A stretch of DNA of 6,844 nt from assembly GCA_947304065.1 (NCBI GenBank), contig CAMZAI010000143.1, positions 1 through 6,844 on the forward strand. The letters are read 5' to 3'. The stretch is from an uncultured Clostridia bacterium. GTDB taxonomy: Bacteria; Bacillota; Clostridia; Lachnospirales; Lachnospiraceae. The notes beneath the pieces are model-generated. The model saw only the letters and a program-made list of their open reading frames with translations, was not told the DNA's origin and made no database searches. The first letter of the stretch is position 1, and each line of letters begins with the position of its first letter. A program made the translations under genes and the position numbers. Below are positions 1 through 6,394 of the stretch, piece after piece.

Positions 1-1544
1 CCAGCGGTTATCCCGACTTCACGAACTGGCCCGACGCTCATTCGGACAATCATATACAGACTTATTACAAATGGCTGGAGCGCGCCTACCTTTCGGGACA
101 GCGCCTGCTCGTGCAGCAGTGTGTAAACAACGCAACGCTCGGCGCCATCACCAATGCGCTCCCTCCTTATGCGAACGCAGAGCTTAATGACATGAAGATC
201 GCAAGGGAGCAGATCGCGGATATCAAGACGATGCAGGACTACATCGACGCGCAGTGCGGCGGTCCCGGCAAAGGCTGGTTCAGGATCGTTACATCGGCGG
301 CCGAAGCCCGCAGTGTGATCAGCGAAGGCAAGATGGCGGTATTCCTTTCACTTGAGATGGATACGGTATTTGACTGCGATAAGGACTACATCGGAATGTA
401 CGAGGCCGGAGAGATCTCCGAGACCGAGATGAATTCGAAGCTTGCCGCTATCGAGGCACAGATCGATGAGTTCTACGATCTCGGTATCAGAAGCGTATTC
501 CCGACTCACGCGCTCAATAACGGATTTGCGGGATGCCAGCTATACAAAGGCGAGATCTTCAGCATAATGAATTACCTGAACAGGGGCGATTTCTATCAGC
601 CCGAGAAAGCTCTGAACCCGAGAGTATTCTATAAGCAGCCCAAGGCAAATCTCGATGCGGCGATCGCAGGGCATCAGAATTCGATCGGACTTACAAAGAC
701 CGGCGAATGGCTGATCCACAAGCTTATCGACAAGAAATACGTTATCGAAGTGGACCATATGTCCGACAAGGCGCTCAACGCAGTGATCGACATCCTCTGG
801 GAAGAGAAATATCCGGGCGTCATCGCTTCGCATACAAGACTTCTCGACCTGTTCGAGCAGGATCCCGACAGATGCTGGGAGCAGATGGATATCCCGAGAA
901 TGATCAAGATCATGCAGCTGGGCGGAATCATTTCGCCGATGCTCTGGGAGACCATGGAAAAGCATCAGATGTGCGTTGCGGACTATCTGCAGGCCATGAT
1001 CGATGTCAGCGCTCAGGGCGCGGCCACGGTTGCTTATCCCGATTTTGCCGATCGGGGCTATCAGACTTATAACCATAACAACCCTTACGGAGTGCCCACG
1101 ACCTGGTATAACCAGAACGGCGACGAAAGCGACGATATAATCCTCGGAGTTCCCTTCGGAACGGACGTTAACGGAGCCTGCTTCCTGCCTTACTTCGACA
1201 ACTGCGAGGGCGTATTTACCGAAGTTGATTACGACAGCTTCGACGGACTGTATCCCGGCATTTACGCTTCTAATGTGGCTTCGGTTAAGATAAACAGACA
1301 GACTACCGGGAACAGGACATTCGATATAAATACCGACGGAGTCGCTCATTACGGACTCATTCCCGACATGATAGAGCGCCTTTCAACGACAGAGGGCATC
1401 ATCAATACAGATGCGCTGTTCAATTCGGCGGAGGCCTACATCAGGATGTTCGAGAGAATGGAGCGGTACAGCGACACATATCCGGACCGCAGTGAGGCTT
1501 ACTGGCCCACAGTGGACACCGAATACTGGCATGACAACAAATAA
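1..1544 (+). CDS. M19-like (renal/microsomal dipeptidase fold) zinc dipeptidase, 5' partial
   Basis: The reading frame is open from base 3 with no stop, so the gene begins before the window; the first complete residues read SGYPDFTNWPDAHSDN. GTG at 111 is therefore an internal Val, not the start. Numbering from that Val as 1, I see the expected metal-site landmarks of the M19 amidohydrolase fold: a Glu in FLSLEMD (E82), a His in EVDHMS (H216), a His in IASHT (H241) and an Asp in FGTDVNG (D352). The stretch DLGIRSVFPTHALNNGFAG also fits the family. The N-terminal HxD metal motif would lie upstream and cannot be checked, nor can a signal peptide. Family knowledge: M19 enzymes hydrolyse dipeptides, including D-residue-containing ones; this long, divergent branch is less well characterised, so the substrate is unknown. 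It is followed closely by its own terminator, so it is the last gene of its transcript. Confidence 0.8.
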   Translation, partial: SGYPDFTNWPDAHSDNHIQTYYKWLERAYLSGQRLLVQQCVNNATLGAITNALPPYANAELNDMKIAREQIADIKTMQDYIDAQCGGPGKGWFRIVTSAAEARSVISEGKMAVFLSLEMDTVFDCDKDYIGMYEAGEISETEMNSKLAAIEAQIDEFYDLGIRSVFPTHALNNGFAGCQLYKGEIFSIMNYLNRGDFYQPEKALNPRVFYKQPKANLDAAIAGHQNSIGLTKTGEWLIHKLIDKKYVIEVDHMSDKALNAVIDILWEEKYPGVIASHTRLLDLFEQDPDRCWEQMDIPRMIKIMQLGGIISPMLWETMEKHQMCVADYLQAMIDVSAQGAATVAYPDFADRGYQTYNHNNPYGVPTTWYNQNGDESDDIILGVPFGTDVNGACFLPYFDNCEGVFTEVDYDSFDGLYPGIYASNVASVKINRQTTGNRTFDINTDGVAHYGLIPDMIERLSTTEGIINTDALFNSAEAYIRMFERMERYSDTYPDRSEAYWPTVDTEYWHDNK

Positions 1545-1552
1545 CACCCAAC

Positions 1553-1617
1553 CTTAAAAGAAAAGTATGCGGCTCTTAAGCAATTCTTAAGCAGTCGCAT
1601 ACTTTTTTCTTAAAGCA
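1553..1617 (+). promoter_or_regulatory. Phased CTTAA repeats, candidate OmpR-family regulator binding region
   Basis: CTTAA occurs at 1553, 1575, 1586 and 1609, that is at steps of 22, 11 and 23 bases, close to whole turns of the helix. The two central copies lie in the near-identical units TTAAGCAATTC and TTAAGCAGTCG, 11 bases apart. Direct repeats at about 11 bp are typical of sites bound by dimers of OmpR/PhoB-type regulators, and a gene for such a regulator starts 80 bases downstream, so autoregulation is a reasonable inference. The caveat is that CTTAAG is self-complementary and the central pair is also part of the terminator hairpin, which by itself could explain two of the copies. Confidence 0.35.
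1557..1608 (+). terminator. Intrinsic terminator after the dipeptidase gene
   Basis: An 11-bp perfect stem pairs AAAAGTATGCG (1561-1571) with CGCATACTTTT (1596-1606). It continues inward through a G-U, C-G and T-A step, one bulged C (1592) and a CTTAAG/CTTAAG pairing (1575-1580 with 1586-1591), leaving a CAATT loop. A run of six T follows (1603-1608), and A-rich sequence lies on the 5' side, so it could also work in the opposite direction. It starts about 16 bases after the dipeptidase stop and insulates the two-component operon from read-through. Its inner arms overlap the CTTAA repeats annotated separately. Confidence 0.85.
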
Positions 1618-1631
1618 CAAAGTGATAAACT
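1603..1631 (+). promoter_or_regulatory. Candidate extended -10 promoter for the two-component operon
   Basis: TGATAAACT at 1623-1631 resembles an extended -10 element (TGn followed by TAAACT, 4 of 6 matches to TATAAT). The hexamer 17 bases upstream is TTTTTT (1603-1608), a poor -35, which would suit a promoter that depends on an activator bound just upstream, where the CTTAA repeats lie. Transcription would start near 1638, giving a leader of about 58 bases. No better sigma-A-like pair was seen between the terminator and the regulator gene. Confidence 0.35.
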
Positions 1632-1634
1632 AAA

Positions 1635-1660
1635 ACTGTACTGCAGATCTGCAACTCAGT
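1635..1660. repeat. Palindrome in the leader of the response regulator gene
   Basis: TGCAGATCTGCA (1642-1653) is a perfect 12-bp palindrome. After a 3-bp mismatched step on each side, the symmetry resumes with ACTG (1635-1638) and CAGT (1657-1660) around the same centre. It sits just past the predicted transcription start, where a repressor operator would be expected. No known operator is recognised, and chance is possible. Confidence 0.4.
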
Positions 1661-1695
1661 AACGATCAATTTTCATATCGGGGAGAAACTAATCA

Positions 1696-2394
1696 ATGCA
1701 CAACATTCTGCTCTGCGATGACGAGAAGGATATCGTCAACGCGCTGAAACTGTATCTGGCGGACCCGGAATACCGCTTTTTCGAGGCCTATGACGGCAAA
1801 GAGGCAGTGGATATCGTGGCGAGGGAACATATTGACCTCGTTCTGATGGATATCATGATGCCCGGGATGGACGGGATAAAGGCTATGTCGCTGATACGCG
1901 AGACTACCAATATCCCGATCATTTTGCTGACCGCAAAGAGTGAGGACACTGATATTATACTCGGACTGACTGTGGGAGCGGACGATTATATTACCAAGCC
2001 TTTTAACCCTATGGAGGTCAGCGCCAGAGTGCGTTCGCAGCTCAGACGCTATCTTTTCCTCGGCGCGGGGCAAAAGAGGAACGACAGCGATGTGCTGACT
2101 ATCGGCGGGATCGAGCTGGATGACAGGGCGAAAAGCGTCAGTGTCGACGGCAGCGAGATCAGTCTTACGCCGAAGGAATACGACATACTGAAGCTTTTCA
2201 TGTCGGAGCCGGGCAGAGTGTTTTCCCCGAAAGATATTTATTCCATGGTGTGGAAGGAGCAGCCTCTGGGCAATGAGAATACAGTGGCCGTTCATATCAG
2301 GCACCTGAGAGAAAAGATAGAGATAAATCCCGCCGAGCCGCGTTATATCAAGGTTGTGTTCGGTCAGGGATATTGTATGCAGAAGGAGAAATGA
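1696..2394 (+). CDS. OmpR/PhoB-family DNA-binding response regulator (VanR-like)
   Basis: The 232-residue protein has the standard two-domain layout. The receiver domain (about 1-118) carries the acidic pair D8-D9, the phosphoacceptor D52 in LMDIMMPGMDG, the switch T79 in LLTAKS and K101 in ITKPF. A winged-helix effector domain (about 135-230) includes LTPKEYDILKLF, the recognition region ENTVAVHIRHLREKI and the terminal wing RYIKVVFGQGY. All key receiver residues are present, so it should be phosphorylatable. The start is supported by GGGGAG (1680-1685), 10 bases before ATG. It is the first gene of an operon with the sensor kinase, which begins 4 bases after its stop. VanR-like is a similarity call only: there are no van resistance genes here, and the signal and targets are unknown. 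The ABC transporter downstream is the obvious candidate target. Confidence 0.93.
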   Translation: MHNILLCDDEKDIVNALKLYLADPEYRFFEAYDGKEAVDIVAREHIDLVLMDIMMPGMDGIKAMSLIRETTNIPIILLTAKSEDTDIILGLTVGADDYITKPFNPMEVSARVRSQLRRYLFLGAGQKRNDSDVLTIGGIELDDRAKSVSVDGSEISLTPKEYDILKLFMSEPGRVFSPKDIYSMVWKEQPLGNENTVAVHIRHLREKIEINPAEPRYIKVVFGQGYCMQKEK

Positions 2395-2398
2395 TCCG

Positions 2399-3967
2399 AT
2401 GAAACATTTTTTCAGGACGACAGCCGGTAAGATCATACTCTTCGTGACTGGTCTGTTATCCGTATGCGTATTATTGGGAAGTATTGCGGGGGCAATACTG
2501 TTTTGGGAGTACGGTTTTTACGAGAAGAGCGAGTCGGCGCAGTACAGCGACAGGGTGATGTACGATGTCGTCAATGACTGGCTGGATATGTACAACTACG
2601 GCCGCTATGACGAGGAGAACGGGGTACGTCTCTATAAATCCGAAGGGAATCTTATTCTTGAAGTCAGCGACGAGAGCGGCAAGGTGATCGCAAGGACCAC
2701 GAACGCAGCTGCGAGGGAAGACAGGAGCTTTACCTACACCGTTGAACTGCGGAATGCATCGAACGCCGACTATCCGATCTGGAGCCCCTCGATGATCACG
2801 GGAGACAGCACCTTCAGGATATATTCGATCTATTACAGCGATCTGCCTGATGATACGGTCGTGGAGCAGACATTGAGCGTCAGCTTTCTTAAAGGTTTTC
2901 CGAAAACCGACCGGTATATGTTCACGAACAAGGTCGTAGGACTCGGCTACAGACTTCGCTACGCCATTTACGGCATAGGGATATTCGCGGGCCTGCTGGC
3001 ACTCGTTGCATTTATCATGCTGATGTGCGTATCCGGTAAGCGTCCGGAGGATGAAAAGATCCATCATGGGCTGCTCGGCGGCATGCCCTTCGACATAATG
3101 ACCGCCGGGATGTTTTTGATCATCATGTTTTATCTGATGGTCGCGGATTACTGGTTTTTCAACGGCGTGGAGGAGACTGCGATCCTGATCATACTTCTTC
3201 CGGTGATGATCGCGCTCTTCATGGGTTATTGCATGAGCTTCGCGACGCGTCTGAAGGAACACAGCATAATCAGGAAGTCCTTTATCGTGTTTGTGCTGAA
3301 GGTCTGCTGGAAAGCGATCAGGTCTCTGATCAATGCTATTCCCGCAGCGTGGAGATGGATCCTTTTTATAGGCGTGGATTTCTTTATCAATTTCGGACTT
3401 CTTGCCCTGATGTACCATCGCGAAGATATCGCGATATTCTTCCTGTTCGTAAAGACATTGATCCTCATAGGGCTGGCCGTTTTCTATGCAGTTAAGTTCA
3501 AGGCGCTTGAACGCGGTGCGGAGGCAATCTCAAAAGGCAATCTCGAGTATCAGGTGGATACTTCGGGGATGATCGCGGAGCAGCGCAGGACAGGCGAATA
3601 TCTGAATACGATCGCGAAGGGCATGAGCATCGCCGTAGAGCAGCGTACGAAGAGTGAGAGGATGAAGACCGAGCTGATCACGAATGTATCGCACGATATC
3701 AAGACTCCTCTGACTTCTATCATAAATTACGCGGGACTTATCGCGAAGGAGCCGTGCAACAACGAGAAACATGCGGAGTACTGCGAGGTACTCACGCGCC
3801 AGTCAGAGAAGCTTAAACGCCTGATCGAGAACCTGGTTGAGGCCTCGAAGGCGGCGACAGGCAACCTCGAAGTGCATCTGGCGCCCTGCGATGCCGGTAT
3901 TTTCCTGACTCAGGCTTCGGGCGAATACGATGACAAGCTCGCGGAAGCGAACCTGACCTTGTGGTAA
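2399..3967 (+). CDS. Sensor histidine kinase, N-terminal part (membrane sensor, HAMP-like linker, HisKA), cut by a frameshift
   Basis: This is the membrane and dimerization part of the kinase partnered with the regulator just upstream. ATG at 2399 is chosen over an in-frame alternative at 2354 because AAGGAG (2383-2388) precedes it and it avoids overlapping the regulator. From that start there are 522 residues: TM1 about 11-36, an extracytoplasmic region about 37-187, then about five more hydrophobic segments (188-212, 231-255, 258-282, 318-338, 344-366), a HAMP-like linker (KALERGAEAISKGNLEYQV, about 368-386) and the HisKA H-box NVSHDIKTPLTS with phosphoacceptor H432. The frame ends with LTLW and TAA at 3965-3967, just where the ATPase domain should begin. 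That domain follows at once in the -1 frame. On its own this product could be phosphorylated in principle but lacks ATP binding. It is best read as one disrupted gene covering 2399-4401. Confidence 0.88.
   Translation: MKHFFRTTAGKIILFVTGLLSVCVLLGSIAGAILFWEYGFYEKSESAQYSDRVMYDVVNDWLDMYNYGRYDEENGVRLYKSEGNLILEVSDESGKVIARTTNAAAREDRSFTYTVELRNASNADYPIWSPSMITGDSTFRIYSIYYSDLPDDTVVEQTLSVSFLKGFPKTDRYMFTNKVVGLGYRLRYAIYGIGIFAGLLALVAFIMLMCVSGKRPEDEKIHHGLLGGMPFDIMTAGMFLIIMFYLMVADYWFFNGVEETAILIILLPVMIALFMGYCMSFATRLKEHSIIRKSFIVFVLKVCWKAIRSLINAIPAAWRWILFIGVDFFINFGLLALMYHREDIAIFFLFVKTLILIGLAVFYAVKFKALERGAEAISKGNLEYQVDTSGMIAEQRRTGEYLNTIAKGMSIAVEQRTKSERMKTELITNVSHDIKTPLTSIINYAGLIAKEPCNNEKHAEYCEVLTRQSEKLKRLIENLVEASKAATGNLEVHLAPCDAGIFLTQASGEYDDKLAEANLTLW
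3958..3967 (+). other. Frameshift junction inside the kinase gene
   Basis: The upstream frame reads ACC TTG TGG TAA (3956-3967). The -1 frame reads CTT GTG GTA AAA CAG from 3958, giving LVVKQPEENLRIMADG, the expected lead into a kinase ATPase domain. Adding one base here (for example ACC CTT GTG or TTG GTG GTA) restores a single continuous kinase. No X XXY YYZ slippery heptamer is present, so a one-base deletion or a sequencing or assembly error is more likely than programmed frameshifting. Confidence 0.85.
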
Positions 3968-4401
3968 AACAGCCTGAAGAGAACCTCAGGATCATGGCAG
4001 ACGGCCGCCATATGTGGCGTGTCTTCGACAATCTGATGAACAATATCTGCAAGTATTCGGTACCCGGCACGCGCGTTTATCTGACGCTCGAGCGCGACCG
4101 CAATATGGCGCAGTTCCTGTTTAAGAATACCTCTAAGGAGATCCTCGACATTTCAGAGGAAGAACTGATGGAGCGCTTTGTGCGCGGCGATTCCTCTCGC
4201 AATACCGAGGGCAACGGACTCGGACTATCGATCGCGAAGAGCCTTGCGCAGCTGCAGAAAGGCTGGCTCCGCATCGAGACCGACGGCGACCTGTTCAAGG
4301 CGATCCTCCGGTTCCCGATCGTTGAGGAAGAGCCTCAGACCGCCGCGCAGATGCAGGAAATGACAGCTGCGGACGGCAATGCACCCGAAGTTATCGGATG
4401 A
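3961..4401 (+). CDS. Sensor histidine kinase, C-terminal ATPase (HATPase_c) part, in the -1 frame
   Basis: This is the catalytic ATP-binding domain of the preceding kinase. The N-box is FDNLMNNICKYS (about 22-33 counting from GTG 3961), the F-box ERFVRGDSSR (71-80) and the G2-box EGNGLGLSIAKSL (84-95), with the closing strand DLFKAILRFP (110-119). The usual DxGxG G1-box is replaced by KNTSKEILDIS, a variation I recall in VanS-like kinases of Clostridia, so it need not mean loss of activity. A short polar, acidic tail follows to residue 146. The GTG at 3961 overlaps the upstream stop (GTGGTAA) but has no Shine-Dalgarno, so independent translation is possible only by coupled reinitiation. Most likely it is the 3' half of a frameshifted gene. 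Confidence 0.83.
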   Translation: MVKQPEENLRIMADGRHMWRVFDNLMNNICKYSVPGTRVYLTLERDRNMAQFLFKNTSKEILDISEEELMERFVRGDSSRNTEGNGLGLSIAKSLAQLQKGWLRIETDGDLFKAILRFPIVEEEPQTAAQMQEMTAADGNAPEVIG

Positions 4402-4431
4402 TCGCATTTTTATAAAAAAATAATTGTTACT

Positions 4432-4461
4432 TTGACCCTCTTTCGGATAAAATCATAGTAT
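4432..4461 (+). promoter_or_regulatory. Candidate sigma-A-type promoter of the ABC transporter gene
   Basis: TTGACC (4432-4437) is a 5 of 6 match to the -35 consensus. TAGTAT (4456-4461) lies 18 bases downstream and CATAGT (4454-4459) 16 bases downstream; each matches TATAAT at 4 of 6 positions. The start would be near 4466-4468, leaving a leader of only about 23-25 bases. GTATAC (4458-4463), flanked by ATCA (4452-4455) and TGAT (4466-4469), forms a small dyad over the -10 that could be an operator, but this is weak. Confidence 0.5.
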
Positions 4462-4486
4462 ACAGTGATCAAACGAAGGAGGGTCA
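4433..4486 (+). promoter_or_regulatory. Inverted repeat that would mask the transporter's Shine-Dalgarno in read-through mRNA
   Basis: TGACCCTCTTTCG (4433-4445) and CGAAGGAGGGTCA (4474-4486) pair over 13 positions: 12 Watson-Crick pairs and one G-U. The loop is 28 bases. The 3' arm contains the complete Shine-Dalgarno AAGGAGGG (4476-4483), 7 bases before ATG 4491, and the 5' arm overlaps the -35 of the candidate promoter. Transcripts from that promoter would therefore lack the 5' arm and expose the site, while read-through from the kinase gene could fold and hide it. That role is inferred; the pairing itself is seen directly. Confidence 0.6.
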
Positions 4487-4490
4487 TTTT

Positions 4491-6320
4491 ATGCCGCCCG
4501 GAGGAAGAATGGGAGGTCCCATCATGAGGGGCTTCGCAACCGAAGAAGAGAAGGCCGCAGCGCCCAAAGTCACGAAGGACCTGCTCAAAAGAGTATTTTC
4601 ATATCTTGCGCCTTATTGGAAGCAGCTGACGCTAGTGCTGCTCGCGATCGCGCTGTCTTCGATACTGAACCTGATGCCTGCGATCCTGACCGGTAAGATC
4701 ATCGACGAAGGCCTGATCGGGCGCGATCTGAAGCTCCTTATCATTTACATCGTCGCGCTTTTGCTGACCAATCTCGGAGCGAACTTGATCGGCGTGCTCG
4801 AGAGCTATATAAATACCTGGATCGCCCAGCACATTACATTTGACATGAGGAATCAGATGTACGGACATCTGCAGAAGATGTCGCAGAGATTTTTCACGTC
4901 GAACAATCAGGGCGATATCATCACGCGCATGACGAGCGATATCGACGGCGTGGAGAGCGTGGTGACGAATACATTCAAGAGTATCCTCTCGAACTCGATC
5001 ACGCTTGTTTTCGCGATAATCGCCATGTTCCAGAAGAACTGGATACTGGCTCTTCTGGGTATCGCAGTTATCCCGCTGTTCGTGATCCCTACGCGCAAGG
5101 CGGGCAAGACCAGATGGACGCTCACGCGCGAGGCGCAGGAATGCAACGATGAGATCAACGGGATCCTTAACGAAAAGCTTTCAGTCAGCGGTCAGCTGCT
5201 CGTAAAGCTCTTCTGCAAGGAAAAGCCCGAGATGGAGCATTACCGTGCCGCAAACGAAAAGATGGTAAAGCTCAACATCAAGGAACGCATGGCAGGCCGC
5301 TGGTTCTTCGTTGTGCTCAATACGGTTACCAACATCGGCCCCATGCTGCTGTATCTGGTCGGCGGAATCCTGATCATGAAGTACGACAGCAGCCTGACCG
5401 TCGGCGATATCACTGTACTCGTAGCGCTGCTCGGAAAGACCTATATGCCGGTCAATTCGCTGCTCAACATTCAGGTGGACTGGATGCGCTCGATGGCTCT
5501 GTTTACGCGTATTTTCGATTATTTCGATATGCCTGTGGAGATAAAGGAACCCGAGAATCCGAAGACTCCGGCAAAGCTCGAGGGCCGCGTGGAATTCTCG
5601 CATGTGGATTTCTCTTATGAGCCCGAGAGGCAGATACTGCATGATATCTGCTTCAAGCTCGACGCCGGGAACAGCATAGCGATCGTGGGACCTTCAGGTT
5701 CGGGCAAGAGCACGATCATCAATCTGATCCCGCGTCTGTACGACGTGTGCGAGGGCAAGGTGCTGTTTGACGGAGTGGACGTCAGGGATCTGGAGCTTTC
5801 GTATCTCAGAAAGAATGTCGGCGTGGTATCGCAGGAAACCTATCTGTTCAACGGAACGATCCGCGATAACCTGCTCTATGCGAAGCCCGACGCGACGGAA
5901 GAAGAACTGATCGACGCCTGCAAAAAGGCGAATATATATGATTTTATCAGCGCGCAGGAGACCGGTTTCGACACGATGGTCGGCAACAGAGGCCTGAAGC
6001 TCTCGGGCGGCGAGAAGCAGCGCATCTCGATCGCACGCGTACTGCTCAAAGATCCCGCGCTGCTGATCTTCGACGAGGCCACCTCGGCTCTCGATTCGAT
6101 CTCCGAGAGCAAGATACAGGAGGCCATCGATCCGCTGATCGAGTCGCGTACGAGCATCCTGATCGCGCACCGTTTATCGACCATCCTTGCTGCCGACGAG
6201 ATACTGGTCGTAAAGGACGGAAGAGTCGTGGAGAGAGGACAGCACAAGGATCTTGTGGCTCTGGGAGGAGTGTACACGGAGCTGTACAACACGCAGTTTA
6301 AGAGGATTCCGGAAGAATAA
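4491..6320 (+). CDS. ABC exporter half-transporter (fused membrane and ATPase domains, MsbA/MdlB-like)
   Basis: The 609-residue protein has the usual exporter half-size layout. A Gly/Met-rich cytoplasmic start (about 1-35) leads to six hydrophobic segments (about 45-67, 82-106, 160-180, 184-203, 270-295, 303-322) and a nucleotide-binding domain from about 365. All ATPase motifs are intact: Walker A GPSGSGKST (400-408), Q-loop Q448 in VSQETYLFNGTI, signature LSGGEKQR (504-511), Walker B LLIFDEATSALD with D528 and catalytic E529, and H-loop H560 in IAHRLST. It should hydrolyse ATP to export a lipid, drug or peptide across the membrane as a dimer. No second half-transporter is adjacent, so it is a homodimer or pairs with a subunit encoded elsewhere. 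There is no peptidase C39 domain. AAGGAGGG 7 bases upstream sets the start; ATG at 4509 and 4524 also have GGAGG before them. The substrate is unknown. Confidence 0.93.
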   Translation: MPPGGRMGGPIMRGFATEEEKAAAPKVTKDLLKRVFSYLAPYWKQLTLVLLAIALSSILNLMPAILTGKIIDEGLIGRDLKLLIIYIVALLLTNLGANLIGVLESYINTWIAQHITFDMRNQMYGHLQKMSQRFFTSNNQGDIITRMTSDIDGVESVVTNTFKSILSNSITLVFAIIAMFQKNWILALLGIAVIPLFVIPTRKAGKTRWTLTREAQECNDEINGILNEKLSVSGQLLVKLFCKEKPEMEHYRAANEKMVKLNIKERMAGRWFFVVLNTVTNIGPMLLYLVGGILIMKYDSSLTVGDITVLVALLGKTYMPVNSLLNIQVDWMRSMALFTRIFDYFDMPVEIKEPENPKTPAKLEGRVEFSHVDFSYEPERQILHDICFKLDAGNSIAIVGPSGSGKSTIINLIPRLYDVCEGKVLFDGVDVRDLELSYLRKNVGVVSQETYLFNGTIRDNLLYAKPDATEEELIDACKKANIYDFISAQETGFDTMVGNRGLKLSGGEKQRISIARVLLKDPALLIFDEATSALDSISESKIQEAIDPLIESRTSILIAHRLSTILAADEILVVKDGRVVERGQHKDLVALGGVYTELYNTQFKRIPEE

Positions 6321-6323
6321 ATA

Positions 6324-6390
6324 AAAGACAGGGGGACGGTTCTTCTGTCCTGACCATACGTCAGACAGAAGAACCGTCCCCGCTGTCTTT
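6324..6390. terminator. Long inverted repeat between convergent genes; bidirectional terminator, member of a dispersed repeat type
   Basis: GGGGACGGTTCTTCTGTC (6332-6349) pairs perfectly over 18 bp with its complement at 6364-6381. After one bulged G (6382), AAAGACAG (6324-6331) pairs with CTGTCTTT (6383-6390), giving a 26-bp stem. Inside, TGAC (6351-6354) and GTCA (6360-6363) can add 4 bp, leaving a CATAC loop. T-rich sequence follows on the plus strand and A-rich sequence lies on the other side, so it can end both the ABC gene (stop 3 bases before) and the minus-strand dipeptidase gene (stop 4 bases after). From memory, GGGGACGGTTC-type hairpins recur in many clostridial genomes, which suggests a REP-like dispersed element; this needs a genome search. 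Confidence 0.8.
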
Positions 6391-6394
6391 CTTC

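Noticed and set aside
111..113. GTG as the start of the first gene
   Set aside because: The frame continues upstream to the window edge with family-like sequence, so this is an internal Val.
707..1072. Plus-strand 121-residue frame inside the dipeptidase gene
   Set aside because: It is an Arg/Gly/Ser-rich out-of-frame reading with no ribosome binding site and lies wholly inside a well-supported gene.
540..1349. Long minus-strand open frame opposite the M19-like gene
   Set aside because: Its product is compositionally odd with no recognisable motif, and the plus-strand frame carries clear family motifs. It is an antisense shadow, like the similar minus-strand frames at 1693-2436, 2471-3418, 5181-5642 and 5694-6170.
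2354..2398. Earlier start for the sensor kinase
   Set aside because: It would overlap the regulator by 41 bases; ATG 2399 has AAGGAG at a workable distance and begins a normal membrane-anchor sequence.
3950..3967. Programmed -1 ribosomal frameshifting in the kinase gene
   Set aside because: There is no slippery heptamer and no obvious strong downstream hairpin; a one-base deletion or sequence error explains the data more simply.
4402..4432. Terminator after the kinase gene
   Set aside because: The T- and A-rich stretch (ATTTTTATAAAAAAATAATT) has only a weak A/T pairing and no G/C-containing stem, so read-through into the transporter remains possible.
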